NCBI GenBank assembly: GCA_016788485.1
Contig: JAEUSV010000052.1
Location: forward strand, 1 to 44,771
DNA: 44,771 nt
Direction: 5' to 3'
Origin: Flavobacteriales bacterium
GTDB lineage: Bacteria; Bacteroidota; Bacteroidia; Flavobacteriales_F; PHOS-HE28
Shown: in pieces, positions 1-8,389 of the stretch
Layout: each line of letters starts with the position of its first letter
How positions within the stretch are numbered: position 1 is the first letter of the stretch
Made by a program: the position numbers and the translations under genes
The notes under the pieces: model-generated
Told to the model about the DNA's origin: nothing
The model's input: the letters and a program-made list of their open reading frames with translations, nothing else
Databases searched by the model: none

Positions 1-1170
1 GTCGCCCGTGCGGATGTCCTTGAAGCCCACTGCAGCACCGATGTCGCCGGCCTCGATGACCTCGACGGGGTTCTGCTTGTTGGCGTGCATCTGGAAGATG
101 CGGCTGATGCGCTCCTTGTTGCCCGTGCGCATGTTCTTCACATAGCTGCCGGCGGGCACCGCACCGCTGTAGCAGCGGAAGAAGGCCAGGCGGCCCACGT
201 AGGGGTCGGTGGCGATCTTGAAGGCCAGGCTCGCCATCGGCTCCTTCGGATCGGGCTTGCGCGTGATCTCCTCGCCGCTGTCGGGGTCCGTACCCGTCAC
301 CGCGTCGATGTCGACGGGGCTGGGCAGGTAGGCCATCACGGCGTCGAGCATCGTCTGCACGCCCTTGTTCTTGAACGCGCTACCGCACAGGATAGGCGTG
401 ATGCTCATGTTGATGGTGCTGATGCGCACCGCGTTCATGATCTCCGCCTCCGTCAGGCTGTCCGGATCGGCGAAGTACTTCTCCATCAACTTGTCGTCGC
501 TCTCGGCAACGGCCTCGATGAGCTTGTCGCGCCACTCCTTCACGGTGTCGACCAGGTCGGCGGGGATGGGCACCTCGTTCCAGGTCATGCCCTGGTCGGC
601 CTCGTTCCACACCATGCCGCGGTTGTTGATCAGGTCGACAACGCCCTTGAAGTCGGCCTCGGCACCGATGGGCACCTGCAGGGGCACGGGCTTCGCGCCC
701 AGGCGCTCCTCGATCTGCTTCACCACGTTGAAGAAGTCCGCACCGCTGCGGTCCATCTTGTTCACGAAGCCCAGGCGGGGCACCTTGTACTTGTTGGCCT
801 GGCGCCACACCGTCTCGCTCTGGGGCTCCACGCCGCCCACGGCGCAGAACAGCGCCACGGCACCGTCGAGCACGCGCAGGCTGCGCTCCACCTCCACGGT
901 GAAGTCCACGTGGCCCGGGGTGTCGATCAGGTTGATCTTGTACAGGTCGCCACGGTACTTCCAGCTGGTGGTCGTGGCCGCGCTGGTGATCGTGATGCCG
1001 CGCTCCTGCTCCTGTTCCATCCAGTCCATGGTGGCGGCGCCATCGTGCACCTCACCGATCTTGTGGACAAGGCCGGTGTAGTACAGGATGCGCTCGGACG
1101 TGGTGGTCTTGCCGGCATCGATGTGCGCCATGATGCCGATGTTGCGCGTGTATTTAAGGTCGCGGGCCAT
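1..1170 (-). CDS. fusA: Elongation factor G, N-terminal 390 residues (C-terminus outside window)
   Basis: Translational GTPase that drives ribosomal translocation and, with RRF, ribosome recycling. The protein begins [21 protein letters not shown], giving the G1 P-loop AHIDAGKT near residue 17; DTPGH (G3) and NKMD (G4) follow at about residues 85 and 140. The frame is open to base 1, so roughly the last 300 residues of a normal ~700-residue EF-G are missing because the window ends, not because the gene is broken. ATG at 1170 is chosen because it matches the usual EF-G N-terminus; it lies 17 bp after the rpsG stop. It is the third gene of an rpsL-rpsG-fusA operon. Confidence 0.98.
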   Translation of the reverse strand, partial: MARDLKYTRNIGIMAHIDAGKTTTSERILYYTGLVHKIGEVHDGAATMDWMEQEQERGITITSAATTTSWKYRGDLYKINLIDTPGHVDFTVEVERSLRVLDGAVALFCAVGGVEPQSETVWRQANKYKVPRLGFVNKMDRSGADFFNVVKQIEERLGAKPVPLQVPIGAEADFKGVVDLINNRGMVWNEADQGMTWNEVPIPADLVDTVKEWRDKLIEAVAESDDKLMEKYFADPDSLTEAEIMNAVRISTINMSITPILCGSAFKNKGVQTMLDAVMAYLPSPVDIDAVTGTDPDSGEEITRKPDPKEPMASLAFKIATDPYVGRLAFFRCYSGAVPAGSYVKNMRTGNKERISRIFQMHANKQNPVEVIEAGDIGAAVGFKDIRTGD

Positions 1171-1187
1171 GTGTTCTCCTTATTGGC

Positions 1188-1652
1188 TTAGAAGCGGAAA
1201 TGGCTGAACGCCTTGTTCGCCTCGGCCATCTTGTGTACCTCCTCCTTCTTCTTGAAGGCCGCACCCTCCTCCTTGGCGGCGGCCATGATCTCGTTGGCGA
1301 GCTTCTGCGCCATGCTGCGCTCGTTGCGGCCACGGCTGTAGCCGATGAGCCACTTCATGGCCAGGCTCTTCTTGCGCTCGTCGCGCACGGGCTGCGGGAT
1401 CTGGAAGTTGGCACCGCCCACACGGCGCGTGCGCACCTCCACCTGCGGCGTCACGTTCGAGAGCGCCTTGCGGAACACCTCGATGCCGTCCTCGCCCGTC
1501 TTCTCCGCCACCATGTCGATGGCCGCGTAGAAGATGTCGAACGACTTGCTCTTCTTGCCGTCGTACATCAGGTTGTTCACGAACTTGGTCACCTGCACGT
1601 CACCGAACTTGGGGTCCGGGAGGGTGGTGTGCTTGACTGCCTTCTTGCGCAT
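1188..1652 (-). CDS. rpsG: 30S ribosomal protein S7
   Basis: Primary 16S rRNA binding protein that nucleates assembly of the 30S head and lines the E site. The 154-residue product starts MRKKAVKHTTLPDPKFGD and ends in the expected helical, lysine-rich tail with KAFSHFRF. Length and sequence are typical for bacterial S7. It lies 34 bp after rpsL and 17 bp before fusA on the same strand, the conserved str operon order, so it is very probably co-transcribed from the promoter upstream of rpsL. Confidence 0.98.
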   Translation of the reverse strand: MRKKAVKHTTLPDPKFGDVQVTKFVNNLMYDGKKSKSFDIFYAAIDMVAEKTGEDGIEVFRKALSNVTPQVEVRTRRVGGANFQIPQPVRDERKKSLAMKWLIGYSRGRNERSMAQKLANEIMAAAKEEGAAFKKKEEVHKMAEANKAFSHFRF

Positions 1653-1686
1653 GGCTCAGTGTCGTCTTTACTGCTGTCAGTTCGCC

Positions 1687-2070
1687 TTAGGCCTTCTTCT
1701 CCTTCTTCTTCTTGGTGCCGTACTTGGAGCGGCGCTGGTTGCGACCCTCCACGCCGGCCGTGTCGAGCACGCCGCGTACGATGTGGTACTTCACACCGGG
1801 CAGGTCCTTCACACGACCGCCGCGCACGAGCACGATGCTGTGCTCCTGCAGGTTGTGGCCCTCGCCGCCGATGTAGGCGATCACCTCCATCTTGTTGGTG
1901 AGGCGCACCTTGGCCACCTTGCGAAGGGCCGAGTTCGGCTTCTTCGGGGTGGTGGTGTACACCTTGGTGCACACGCCCCGGCGCTGGGGGCACTCCGTCA
2001 GGGCCACCGACTTGCTCTTGTAGATCGGGGCCGTGCGGCCTTTGCGGATGAGCTGCTGAATGGTAGGCAT
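1687..2070 (-). CDS. rpsL: 30S ribosomal protein S12
   Basis: Decoding-centre protein of the small subunit and the target of streptomycin-resistance mutations. The 127-residue protein starts [12 protein letters not shown], which fixes the start at 2070; the reading frame is open 12 codons further upstream but those residues are not part of S12. The loop [14 protein letters not shown] and the [11 protein letters not shown] loop (with the Asp that is methylthiolated in many bacteria) are intact, with lysines at the usual streptomycin-determining positions. The C-terminus is very lysine-rich (KKKKEKKA). First gene of the str operon. Confidence 0.98.
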   Translation of the reverse strand: MPTIQQLIRKGRTAPIYKSKSVALTECPQRRGVCTKVYTTTPKKPNSALRKVAKVRLTNKMEVIAYIGGEGHNLQEHSIVLVRGGRVKDLPGVKYHIVRGVLDTAGVEGRNQRRSKYGTKKKKEKKA

Positions 2071-2132
2071 GAAGCTCGTTTTCTCTTGTCTATCAGGCGC
2101 TTTCACACACTTTGGGCGTGAAAAACGGGCTG

Positions 2133-2162
2133 CAAAGGTAGGTAAAGCCCCCTTTCAACCAA
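2133..2162 (-). promoter_or_regulatory. Bacteroidota-type promoter of the str operon
   Basis: On the minus strand TTG (2160-2162) is followed after exactly 19 bp by TACCTTTG (2133-2140). This is the Bacteroidota sigma-ABfr pattern TTG-N17-23-TAnnTTTG. It lies 62 bp upstream of the rpsL start codon. The consensus is established for the phylum; its use here is inferred. Confidence 0.75.
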
Positions 2163-2375
2163 CTCCTGTTGAAGGAAAATTTCACCGATCCCCCGCCGAT
2201 CCCCCCGAAAAGGCCCCTCCAAGGCCTGCCGTCACCCCGGCGCAAAGCCACGCCCATCAAGGCTTTCGGCCCGCTCCGCCCCACGCCCCGACCACCCCGC
2301 TGGATCCGTCCGATCAACGGCTCCGATCCCCTCCCACCTTCCGCGATCCGGTCCGCCGATAATATCATATGATGC

Positions 2376-2383
2376 TATTTTTG
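2376..2383 (+). promoter_or_regulatory. Possible -7 box upstream of the Fic gene
   Basis: TATTTTTG matches TAnnTTTG and sits in a short A+T-rich patch inside otherwise G+C-rich DNA. No convincing TTG is found 17-23 bp upstream. It would give a leader of about 135 nt that contains the heptanucleotide repeat. Confidence 0.35.
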
Positions 2384-2408
2384 AGGCCATCCGCCCCCTT
2401 CCCCACCC

Positions 2409-2478
2409 TTGTCCCTTTCCCCTTGTCTCTTGTCCCTTGTCACTTGTCACTTGCCACTTAAGCCTTGTGACTTGCCTC
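2409..2478 (+). repeat. Ten-unit degenerate heptanucleotide tandem repeat
   Basis: Ten consecutive 7-bp units with strict period: TTGTCCC, TTTCCCC, TTGTCTC, TTGTCCC, TTGTCAC, TTGTCAC, TTGCCAC, TTAAGCC, TTGTGAC, TTGCCTC. The consensus is about TTGTCMC. It lies in the gap between divergent rpsL and the first Fic gene, 47 bp before the Fic start. The rest of the gap (2163-2375) is G+C-rich with no gene seen. Confidence 0.85.
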
Positions 2479-2525
2479 GTGCGCCGAAGCTCCCAGCGAA
2501 GGCGCAACCTTGAAGCTTGCCCCCC

Positions 2526-3494
2526 ATGCTCCCCTCCTCCTACGCCTTCTACACCTTCCACAGCCGCATGCTCACGCTGCTCACCTCCATCTACCACCGG
2601 CTGGGCGAGGTGCAGGCGCGGCACCTGCAACGCCCCGCGGCCGAACTGGCCAAGGCCTACCGCGTGAGCGCCGTGCACGCCACCCTGGCGCTCGAAGGCA
2701 ACGTGCTCGACCCGCTGCCCGTGGCCGAACTGGTGAGCCGCCCCACCCCCACCGCCGGTCCCGCCGCGCTGGAGGTGGTGAACACCCACCGCGCCCTGGA
2801 GCTGCTGCCCGAGCTCGACCCCTACACCGCCCTCGATCTGCGCCAGGCCCACGGCGCGCTCATGCACGGCCTGGCCCTTGACGCCGGCCACTACCGCACC
2901 GGGCCCATGGACGTGCTGTACGGCGACCCGCCGCCCCTGCGCACCGCACCCGCCGACAACATCCCCGCGCAGGTGGATGAGCTGCTCCACTTCATCGAGG
3001 AGGACGAGACCCCGCCCATCATCACCAGCTGCGTGCTCCACTTCGGACTGGTGTACCTGCGCCCCTTCACGGCCGGCAACGGACGCATGGCCCGCCTGTG
3101 GCAGCGCCGCTTCCTCATGCGCCACTGGCCCGTGTTCGCCTTCCTGCCGGTGGAGGCCTTCATCCACAACGCCCAGCCCGCCTACTATGCGGCGCTCGAG
3201 TACGCCGACCGCCAGGGCGATTGCGGCGGCTTCGTCACCTACCTGCTCGAACGCATCGACGAGGCGCTGGCCGAGCTGCTCGCCATGCCCGATCCCGTGC
3301 GCCGCGCGCCCGACCGCATGGACCTCTTCCTGCAGCAGGCCCCTTCGCGCGCCTTCCGCCGCAAGGACTACCTCCACCTGTTCCCCGCGCTCAGCACCGC
3401 CAGCGCCAGCCGCGACCTGGCCGAGGCCGTGGAGGCCGGACGCATCGCACGCGAAGGCACTGGACGGACGGCGGTGTACCGGAGGGTGGAGTGA
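2526..3494 (+). CDS. Fic-fold protein with degenerate catalytic motif
   Basis: Fic domain protein of 322 residues. Fic enzymes usually transfer AMP to Ser/Thr/Tyr of a target, with catalysis by the His of HPFx[D/E]GNGRxxR. Here the motif reads RPFTAGNGRMAR (residues 179-190): the His is Arg179 and the acidic residue is Ala183, while the GNGR phosphate-binding part is intact. An N-terminal inhibitory motif of the [S/T]xxxE[G/N] type is present as TLALEG (Thr53, Glu57), placing it near class II Fic proteins. The C-terminal ~70 residues resemble a winged-helix segment with the Fic-typical ending. ATG 2526 is preferred over an in-frame TTG at 2517. No antitoxin-like partner is adjacent. Fold is clear; AMPylation is doubtful without the His. 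Confidence 0.85.
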   Translation: MLPSSYAFYTFHSRMLTLLTSIYHRLGEVQARHLQRPAAELAKAYRVSAVHATLALEGNVLDPLPVAELVSRPTPTAGPAALEVVNTHRALELLPELDPYTALDLRQAHGALMHGLALDAGHYRTGPMDVLYGDPPPLRTAPADNIPAQVDELLHFIEEDETPPIITSCVLHFGLVYLRPFTAGNGRMARLWQRRFLMRHWPVFAFLPVEAFIHNAQPAYYAALEYADRQGDCGGFVTYLLERIDEALAELLAMPDPVRRAPDRMDLFLQQAPSRAFRRKDYLHLFPALSTASASRDLAEAVEAGRIAREGTGRTAVYRRVE

Positions 3495-3615
3495 AGGCCG
3501 GGAGCATTATCGAATGGACACTCGGCACGGTCCAGCATCGATTGATAAGGTTGCTACATTCCTCACAGAAATGGACAACTCGTCCGATCTCTCCTTGAAC
3601 AACCTTCATACGACC

Positions 3616-4233
3616 ATGATGCATCATTCGTCAAAAGTATATTTATTAATGGCGTGTACTTTATTGAGCTGTGAATCAATTGAACGACAATCACAAGAAT
3701 TTAGATCAATTGACCCAGACCCCTTCAAAGGCGTTCAATCAATCACTCAGTATGAGAAATCAACTGTGATCTTGCTCGACTCAGGAAATCATATTGATAC
3801 CAGCTATTTTGTACTGATCTCGTCATACTTGAGTTCGATGTATCAAATTGACATCAGTCAGAATAGCATAACCATATCGTCTCCATCTGACCAGGGTTAT
3901 ACTCTATCGACCAAACAATGTACGCCATTGATCAATAGAACCAGATCAAAGTTCAGCACCGATCCAAATTATGCCGAACGTGGCAAGTATTTTCTATCGA
4001 ACTTCACTTCAACAGATTGTCTTCATTTTCATTTACTGCTCATGATCATTGGAAAAGATGTTTTCATTGGAGAATATACTTCACTCCTAGCGATCATAGA
4101 TGGTCTATCAAAAGAAGACGAGGAGCGAGCGTCATGTGCAGTGATCTCAGTTGCCTCTGACTTATCGCGATTCCCAAAGTTCGGGATTGACTCGTTGCTG
4201 TTTCAGCGCATGCGGTCAGACCTGTGTCCGTGA
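3616..4233 (+). CDS. A+T-rich hypothetical lipoprotein
   Basis: Unrecognised 205-residue protein. It starts MMHHSSKVYLLMACTLLSCES: a short basic/hydrophobic stretch and a lipobox-like LLSC, consistent with an outer-membrane or periplasmic lipoprotein. The rest is polar with Ser, Thr and Ile abundant and several cysteines; no domain is recognised. The frame is open upstream through the end of the Fic gene, but codon use becomes G+C-rich there, so ATG 3616 just before the signal peptide is preferred. Base composition is strongly A+T-rich compared with both neighbours, which points to recent acquisition. Confidence 0.6.
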   Translation: MMHHSSKVYLLMACTLLSCESIERQSQEFRSIDPDPFKGVQSITQYEKSTVILLDSGNHIDTSYFVLISSYLSSMYQIDISQNSITISSPSDQGYTLSTKQCTPLINRTRSKFSTDPNYAERGKYFLSNFTSTDCLHFHLLLMIIGKDVFIGEYTSLLAIIDGLSKEDEERASCAVISVASDLSRFPKFGIDSLLFQRMRSDLCP

Positions 4234-4302
4234 GCCCCATTCGGAGCACAGGTCCCAGGAAGGCAACGTCTCATTCCACCCTCGGAAAAGGTCACGACCG
4301 CT

Positions 4303-4373
4303 CCCATACTTTCACCGCGCCCCCCACGTTCCTGTCCCCAATGACCGCCGCACAGCGCCTTGCCGAGCTGGCC
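4303..4373 (+). repeat. 71-bp direct repeat, copy A (truncated promoter and start of the ABC gene)
   Basis: 68 of 71 bases match 5376-5446 (copy B). The copy carries the same TACTTTCA box (4307-4314), the same leader and an ATG (4341) followed by the first 11 codons of the ABC ATPase (MTAAQRLAELA); after 4373 the match stops abruptly and the frame ends at 4427. Copy B is the real gene start. The repeats bracket about 1 kb holding the A+T-rich gene at 4807. Confidence 0.9.
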
Positions 4374-4589
4374 TGTAAGCTTCCCCAAAGTTCGGCCATT
4401 CATTCCAAGATGGCGGAGGGGGGCTGATCCCATCGGACCCCTGCTCCCATGGGAATTGTCCTGCGGCACCGGCACCTGGCCGTAGCGCAAAGGCCTTGCA
4501 GCGTTCGGCCCTGCCAATGAGCTGTAGCGCATCTCGGCCAAGTCCAAGGGCTCGGTGACCACCCCGCAAGGCACGGCTTTCGCGCCTAA

Positions 4590-4658
4590 CGACATGGTGC
4601 GTGCGTTGTTCGACATCGTGCCCATGTCGTTCGACATCGCTGCCATGCCCAACGGCAT
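4590..4658. repeat. Imperfect 21-bp tandem repeat
   Basis: The core CGACAT recurs at 4590, 4611 and 4632, and as CGGCAT at 4653, giving an exact 21-bp period over four units. Read on the minus strand this would encode a heptapeptide series (MSNDMGT, MSNNART). No convincing gene is assigned to 4234-4806; the remainder of that 570-bp stretch holds only the 71-bp repeat. Confidence 0.6.
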
Positions 4659-4806
4659 GCGGCCTGTGCACCTGAACGGCGCGGCCGGTCCCTTGCACCG
4701 CGGCGGTGTGCAGGAGGGTGGAGTGAGCGTCATCCTCGTACTTTTATGGAGCCGATAGGTCCCCTTGGGGAGACCCAAGCAGGTGCAATGACCTAACGCC
4801 ACATCC

Positions 4807-5187
4807 ATGAAGAGAAGATCTTCATTAGACATTTCAAGGCTATTATATAGTGCTACGATCATATCAATAATAATTGCTTGGATTTGGATTTTTTTGTCTA
4901 TTAAAAACGACAGAATTAGAGATTACAACATTATTTCCAAAGGATCATGCACAGGGGGATTTATTGATAGTGCCTATGTTGATGATTGTTCAAATACGAA
5001 TTCATCATCATTTAGATACTACTTCTATACGGAAAGAAAAATAGTATATAAAGGTGAATGCCGTTGTAGCGATGCCGTGATCGGTGAACGTGATTCATTA
5101 CTCATATTCTATGATCGATCTGACCCAACACAGAGAGTAGTGTTCTTCAAGAATAGAATAATCGAACCGACCGGTGCGCTCTATTGA
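4807..5187 (+). CDS. A+T-rich hypothetical membrane-anchored protein
   Basis: Unrecognised 126-residue protein. Residues about 12-31 (LLYSATIISIIIAWIWIFLS) form one membrane segment after a basic N-terminus, so the likely topology is a single anchor with an outside C-terminal part that carries several cysteines (residues 48-80). The last 40 residues (DSLLIFYDRSDPTQRVVFF) look like a small beta domain, as in other short DUF-type membrane proteins that extract a value from a soluble head. Base composition is strikingly A+T-rich relative to flanking genes, as for the lipoprotein at 3616. Function unknown. Confidence 0.6.
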   Translation: MKRRSSLDISRLLYSATIISIIIAWIWIFLSIKNDRIRDYNIISKGSCTGGFIDSAYVDDCSNTNSSSFRYYFYTERKIVYKGECRCSDAVIGERDSLLIFYDRSDPTQRVVFFKNRIIEPTGALY

Positions 5188-5375
5188 CCCCTTCTCGCAA
5201 CTATAACCGACACAGCCTTGATCCAAAAAGCGATCACCGACCCCTCGTTAGAACGTACGAACCAAGCAGGCCGATCGATCGCCCATTGCCCGGTCGTGTG
5301 ATCGTGTTCCCTAACAACGCTCAGACACATGGCTCCCGCAATGAGCGAATGAGTGGTGGCTGAGCATTCACATAC

Positions 5376-5446
5376 CCCATACTTTCACCGCGCCCCCCAC
5401 GTTCCTGTCCCCGATGACCGCCGCACAGCGCCTTGCCGAACTAGCC
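5376..5446 (+). repeat. 71-bp direct repeat, copy B (native promoter and start of the ABC gene)
   Basis: Counterpart of 4303-4373 with 3 mismatches. It includes a TACTTTCA -7-like box (5380-5387), a 26-nt spacer and the ATG of the ABC ATPase at 5414. The preceding 188 bp (5188-5375) hold no gene that I can see. Confidence 0.9.
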
Positions 5447-6619
5447 GACCTGGCCGAGGGCACGGACATGAGCCTGGCCACGCGCCGGCTGATGGACCTG
5501 TGCGACGAGTACGATGCGCTCGCCGCCTTCCGCCAGGAGGCCATGCAGCTGCGCGCCGCCTACAACCTGGACCGCGGGCTGGGCGCCGCCGAGCTGAGCG
5601 GTGAACGCGGGCAGGCCTACGCCCAGCGCGTGCGCGACCTGCTGGGCCGCATCCGCGCCCAGGGCGTGCCCGCCGACACTGAGGGCGCCACGCCGCCCGG
5701 CGCCCCGCTCTACCTGGGCCAGGGCCTGGTGAAGCACTTCCGCTCGCGCGGCCACCGCTTCAGCCTGGGCCCCATCGACCTGGAGCTGAAGGCCGGCACC
5801 ATCACCGGTGTGGTGGGCGAGAACGGCAACGGCAAGACCACCCTGCTGCGGCAGGTGGCCGGCCTGCTCGACCACGACGAGGGCACGGGCCTGTACCCCG
5901 GCGCCGGCACCGACCCCTACGCCATCCGCGGCGGCATCGCGTGGATCCCCCAGCGCAACGCGCGCTGGTACGGCACCCTGCTGCAGAACCTGCGCTTCAC
6001 CGCGGCGGTGCACGGGCTCAAGGGCGAGGCCAACCGCGAGCGCGTGGAGCACACCCTGCACCGCCTGGGCCTCACGCGCTTCCGCGACCTCACGTGGAAC
6101 GAGCTCAGCAGCGGCTACAAGCTGCGCTTCGAGCTGGCGCGCATGGTGGTGTGGCGCCCGCGCCTGCTGGTGCTCGACGAGCCCATCGCCAACCTCGACC
6201 TGCAGGCGCAACAGCTCTTCCTGCAGGACCTGCGCCACCTGGCCAGCTCGCGCCGCAACCCCGTGGCCGTGATCCTGAGCTCGCAGCAGCTGCACGAGAT
6301 CGAGGCCATCGCCGACACCATCGTGTTCCTGAAGAACGGCAAGGTGGCCTACAGCGGCGGCGCCAACGCCTTCGACCGCGACCGCACCACCAACGTGTTC
6401 GAGCTGAAGGCCGACGCCGACCGCGCGCGCCTGCAGCAGGCCCTGGCGCACCTGGGCGGCGTGGACCTCGACGACACCGGGCTGCTGTGGCGCATCACCA
6501 CGCCGCGCACCCTCACCTCCCGCGACCTGCTCCATGCCGTCACGCAGGCGGGCATCGAGGTGGGCTACTTCCGCGACATCAGCACCAGCACGCGCAAGCT
6601 CTTCCATCAAGATCCATGA
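5414..6619 (+). CDS. ABC transporter ATP-binding protein with N-terminal extension
   Basis: ATPase subunit of an ABC system, 401 residues. Residues 1-95 form a helical, charged extension not typical of the ABC domain. The nucleotide-binding domain follows: Walker A GENGNGKTT near residue 136, Q-loop PQRN, signature NELSSGYKLRFELARM (LSSGY instead of LSGGQ), Walker B LLVLDEPIANLD, switch region LSSQQLHEIE with Gln where the H-loop His is usual and His three residues on. Residues 325-401 form an extra C-terminal domain. Its TGA overlaps the ATG of the next gene (ATGA), so the two are translationally coupled and surely work together. Substrate unknown. The 5' end is duplicated at 4303. Confidence 0.88.
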   Translation: MTAAQRLAELADLAEGTDMSLATRRLMDLCDEYDALAAFRQEAMQLRAAYNLDRGLGAAELSGERGQAYAQRVRDLLGRIRAQGVPADTEGATPPGAPLYLGQGLVKHFRSRGHRFSLGPIDLELKAGTITGVVGENGNGKTTLLRQVAGLLDHDEGTGLYPGAGTDPYAIRGGIAWIPQRNARWYGTLLQNLRFTAAVHGLKGEANRERVEHTLHRLGLTRFRDLTWNELSSGYKLRFELARMVVWRPRLLVLDEPIANLDLQAQQLFLQDLRHLASSRRNPVAVILSSQQLHEIEAIADTIVFLKNGKVAYSGGANAFDRDRTTNVFELKADADRARLQQALAHLGGVDLDDTGLLWRITTPRTLTSRDLLHAVTQAGIEVGYFRDISTSTRKLFHQDP

Positions 6620-8325
6620 ACCAGCTGCGCCGCCTGATCCCGCCCTTCCTGCGGCAGCTCGACCTGTGGCTGCAGGAGAACCACCCGCGGCTGTGGGCCA
6701 CGCGCATCCACCTGCACCTGTGGTTCATCGCGCTGCTCGACGCGCTCGCCTTCGTGCTGGGCCTGCTGATCCCCGTGACCGCGCACCGCCATCCCGAGCC
6801 CGAGGAGGTGTGGGGCTACATGATGGTGCCCACCGTGGTGTACGCCTGCTTCTGGGTGTACCGCGTGCTGCTCTTCACCGTGGAGCGGCGCTTCGGCCAA
6901 CGGCACTTCTACGCCGAGGTGGGCGAGCTGCTGCTGCACTGGCTGAGCCTGCTGCTGATCCTCACCCTGCCCATGACCCTCTCGCTCACACTGGCGTGGC
7001 GCATCGGCCACCTGGTGACGGACGAGCGGCTCAACCACGACGTGGACGCGCTGCACGCCGTGGTGCCCTGGCTGTACGGGAGCGAGACCTACGCAGAAAC
7101 GACGGAGGCGGAACGCATGGCCGATGAAGCGGCACGCGCTGTGGAATATGCCGCCATGGGTTGGGAGCCGATGGAAGAGGCGAAACGCCGCCTGGCGCAT
7201 CGACAGCCCCAAGGCCACGGGACGCACCGCTTCTACCGCGACCTCCAGGAGTACCGCGACCGCGACATCCCCAAGCCTTACGAGGTGGAGACCGAGCGCG
7301 AACTGCACGAGGTGTACGACGACCACATCGACGCGTACAACTACCACGGCGACCCCGCCGACACCGCGGACTACGACCCCGACACCGCCGCGTACCACCT
7401 GCGGATCATCGATTCGATCGAAACGCACAGCCCGCTGCTGCGCACTGACCTGTCGCCCTTCCAGGTGTTCGACCACTGGCCCGGCAAGGACTTCGCCACG
7501 GACAGCGTGCTGGAGCTGCGCTACCTGGAGCGCTACGCCCGCAACGAGCTGCCCGACACCGCGGCGATCAACGAGGCCCTGGCGATCGCGCACGGTTACC
7601 AGCCGGCGGTGCGCCTGCTGCCGGCCTCGGTGGTGCTGGGCGAGTACCGCAAACGCGAAGCCAGCACCACCAACATCTGGCGCGTAGAGCGGCCCATCGA
7701 CGACATCGGCGAGGCCAAGGCCTGGGACTACGACTTCCTCGAATGGGAGGCCATCCTCTTCGGCATGGTGCTCACCACCTTCTGCATCGCCCTGCTGCTC
7801 TCCATCTTCAAGAACCTGTACTGGCAGCCCTTCCTGATCGCGGTGGTCACCGGGGCCGTGCTGCCGATCCTGGTGCTGATCTTCTCCCTGCTCACCGAGG
7901 ACCTCCTCGGCATGGACGAGGAGCTGATCATGCTGTGGGCCGCCTACCTGATCGTGGCGGCGCTGCTGCTGCTCACCGTGCGCATCCCCTGGCTGAAGGC
8001 CTACCGCACGCGTCCGGCGGTGATGGCGGTGCTGGCCAACGCCGCAGCGCCCTTCTTCGCGGTGTTCACGCTGTTCATCCTGCACGACCGCTTCGACATC
8101 TTCGGCTACCAGGCCTTGGAATGGCAGGTGGAAATGCTGCGCGAGCAGGGCTTCATGGGGCCGCGCATGGACGAGCTGGAGATCGCCGTCGCCGAACTGA
8201 ACGCGTGGATCATGCAGTGCTTCCTGTACACCCTGTGGGGCGGCGTGGTCCTGTACACCTTCGTGCTGCACCCGCTCTTCCGCTGGTGCTGGACGCGGCT
8301 GATGGCGCTGCCGGAGCGGCGGTGA
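6616..8325 (+). CDS. Uncharacterised multi-spanning membrane partner of the ABC ATPase
   Basis: 569-residue protein that I do not recognise as a named permease family. Three membrane segments lie near residues 37-58, 72-95 and 103-130, then about 240 hydrophilic residues rich in Asp, Glu, Tyr and His (roughly 135-375), then about five more segments (around 378-400, 405-428, 436-457, 468-490 and 528-553). The arrangement of transmembrane bundle, large soluble insert, transmembrane bundle recalls ABC2-type or MacB/FtsX-like exporters, but no specific motif supports either. It overlaps the ATPase stop by 4 bases (ATGA). Function inferred from coupling: the membrane half of an ABC transporter or mechanotransmission complex. 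Confidence 0.75.
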   Translation: MNQLRRLIPPFLRQLDLWLQENHPRLWATRIHLHLWFIALLDALAFVLGLLIPVTAHRHPEPEEVWGYMMVPTVVYACFWVYRVLLFTVERRFGQRHFYAEVGELLLHWLSLLLILTLPMTLSLTLAWRIGHLVTDERLNHDVDALHAVVPWLYGSETYAETTEAERMADEAARAVEYAAMGWEPMEEAKRRLAHRQPQGHGTHRFYRDLQEYRDRDIPKPYEVETERELHEVYDDHIDAYNYHGDPADTADYDPDTAAYHLRIIDSIETHSPLLRTDLSPFQVFDHWPGKDFATDSVLELRYLERYARNELPDTAAINEALAIAHGYQPAVRLLPASVVLGEYRKREASTTNIWRVERPIDDIGEAKAWDYDFLEWEAILFGMVLTTFCIALLLSIFKNLYWQPFLIAVVTGAVLPILVLIFSLLTEDLLGMDEELIMLWAAYLIVAALLLLTVRIPWLKAYRTRPAVMAVLANAAAPFFAVFTLFILHDRFDIFGYQALEWQVEMLREQGFMGPRMDELEIAVAELNAWIMQCFLYTLWGGVVLYTFVLHPLFRWCWTRLMALPERR

Positions 8326-8342
8326 TCCGTCCGCCGTTCATG

Positions 8343-8378
8343 ACCACAGATGGACACGGATGGACACAGATAAGGCTG
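8343..8378 (+). repeat. 36-bp dispersed repeat, copy 1
   Basis: Built on two GATGGACAC-type units and ending GATAAGGCTG; nearly identical to 8464-8499 in the same orientation and partly complementary to 8390-8424. Confidence 0.85.
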
Positions 8379-8389
8379 TGACAGGACTT

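Noticed and set aside
2163..2375. G+C-rich open frames in the rpsL-Fic gap
   Set aside because: Short, no start context and no recognisable product; the stretch shows promoter-like sites and repeats only.
4203..4862. Minus-strand open frame of about 219 codons in the accessory region
   Set aside because: It overlaps two A+T-rich genes and consists partly of the 21-bp repeat translated into heptapeptides. Kept as a repeat observation but not as a gene.
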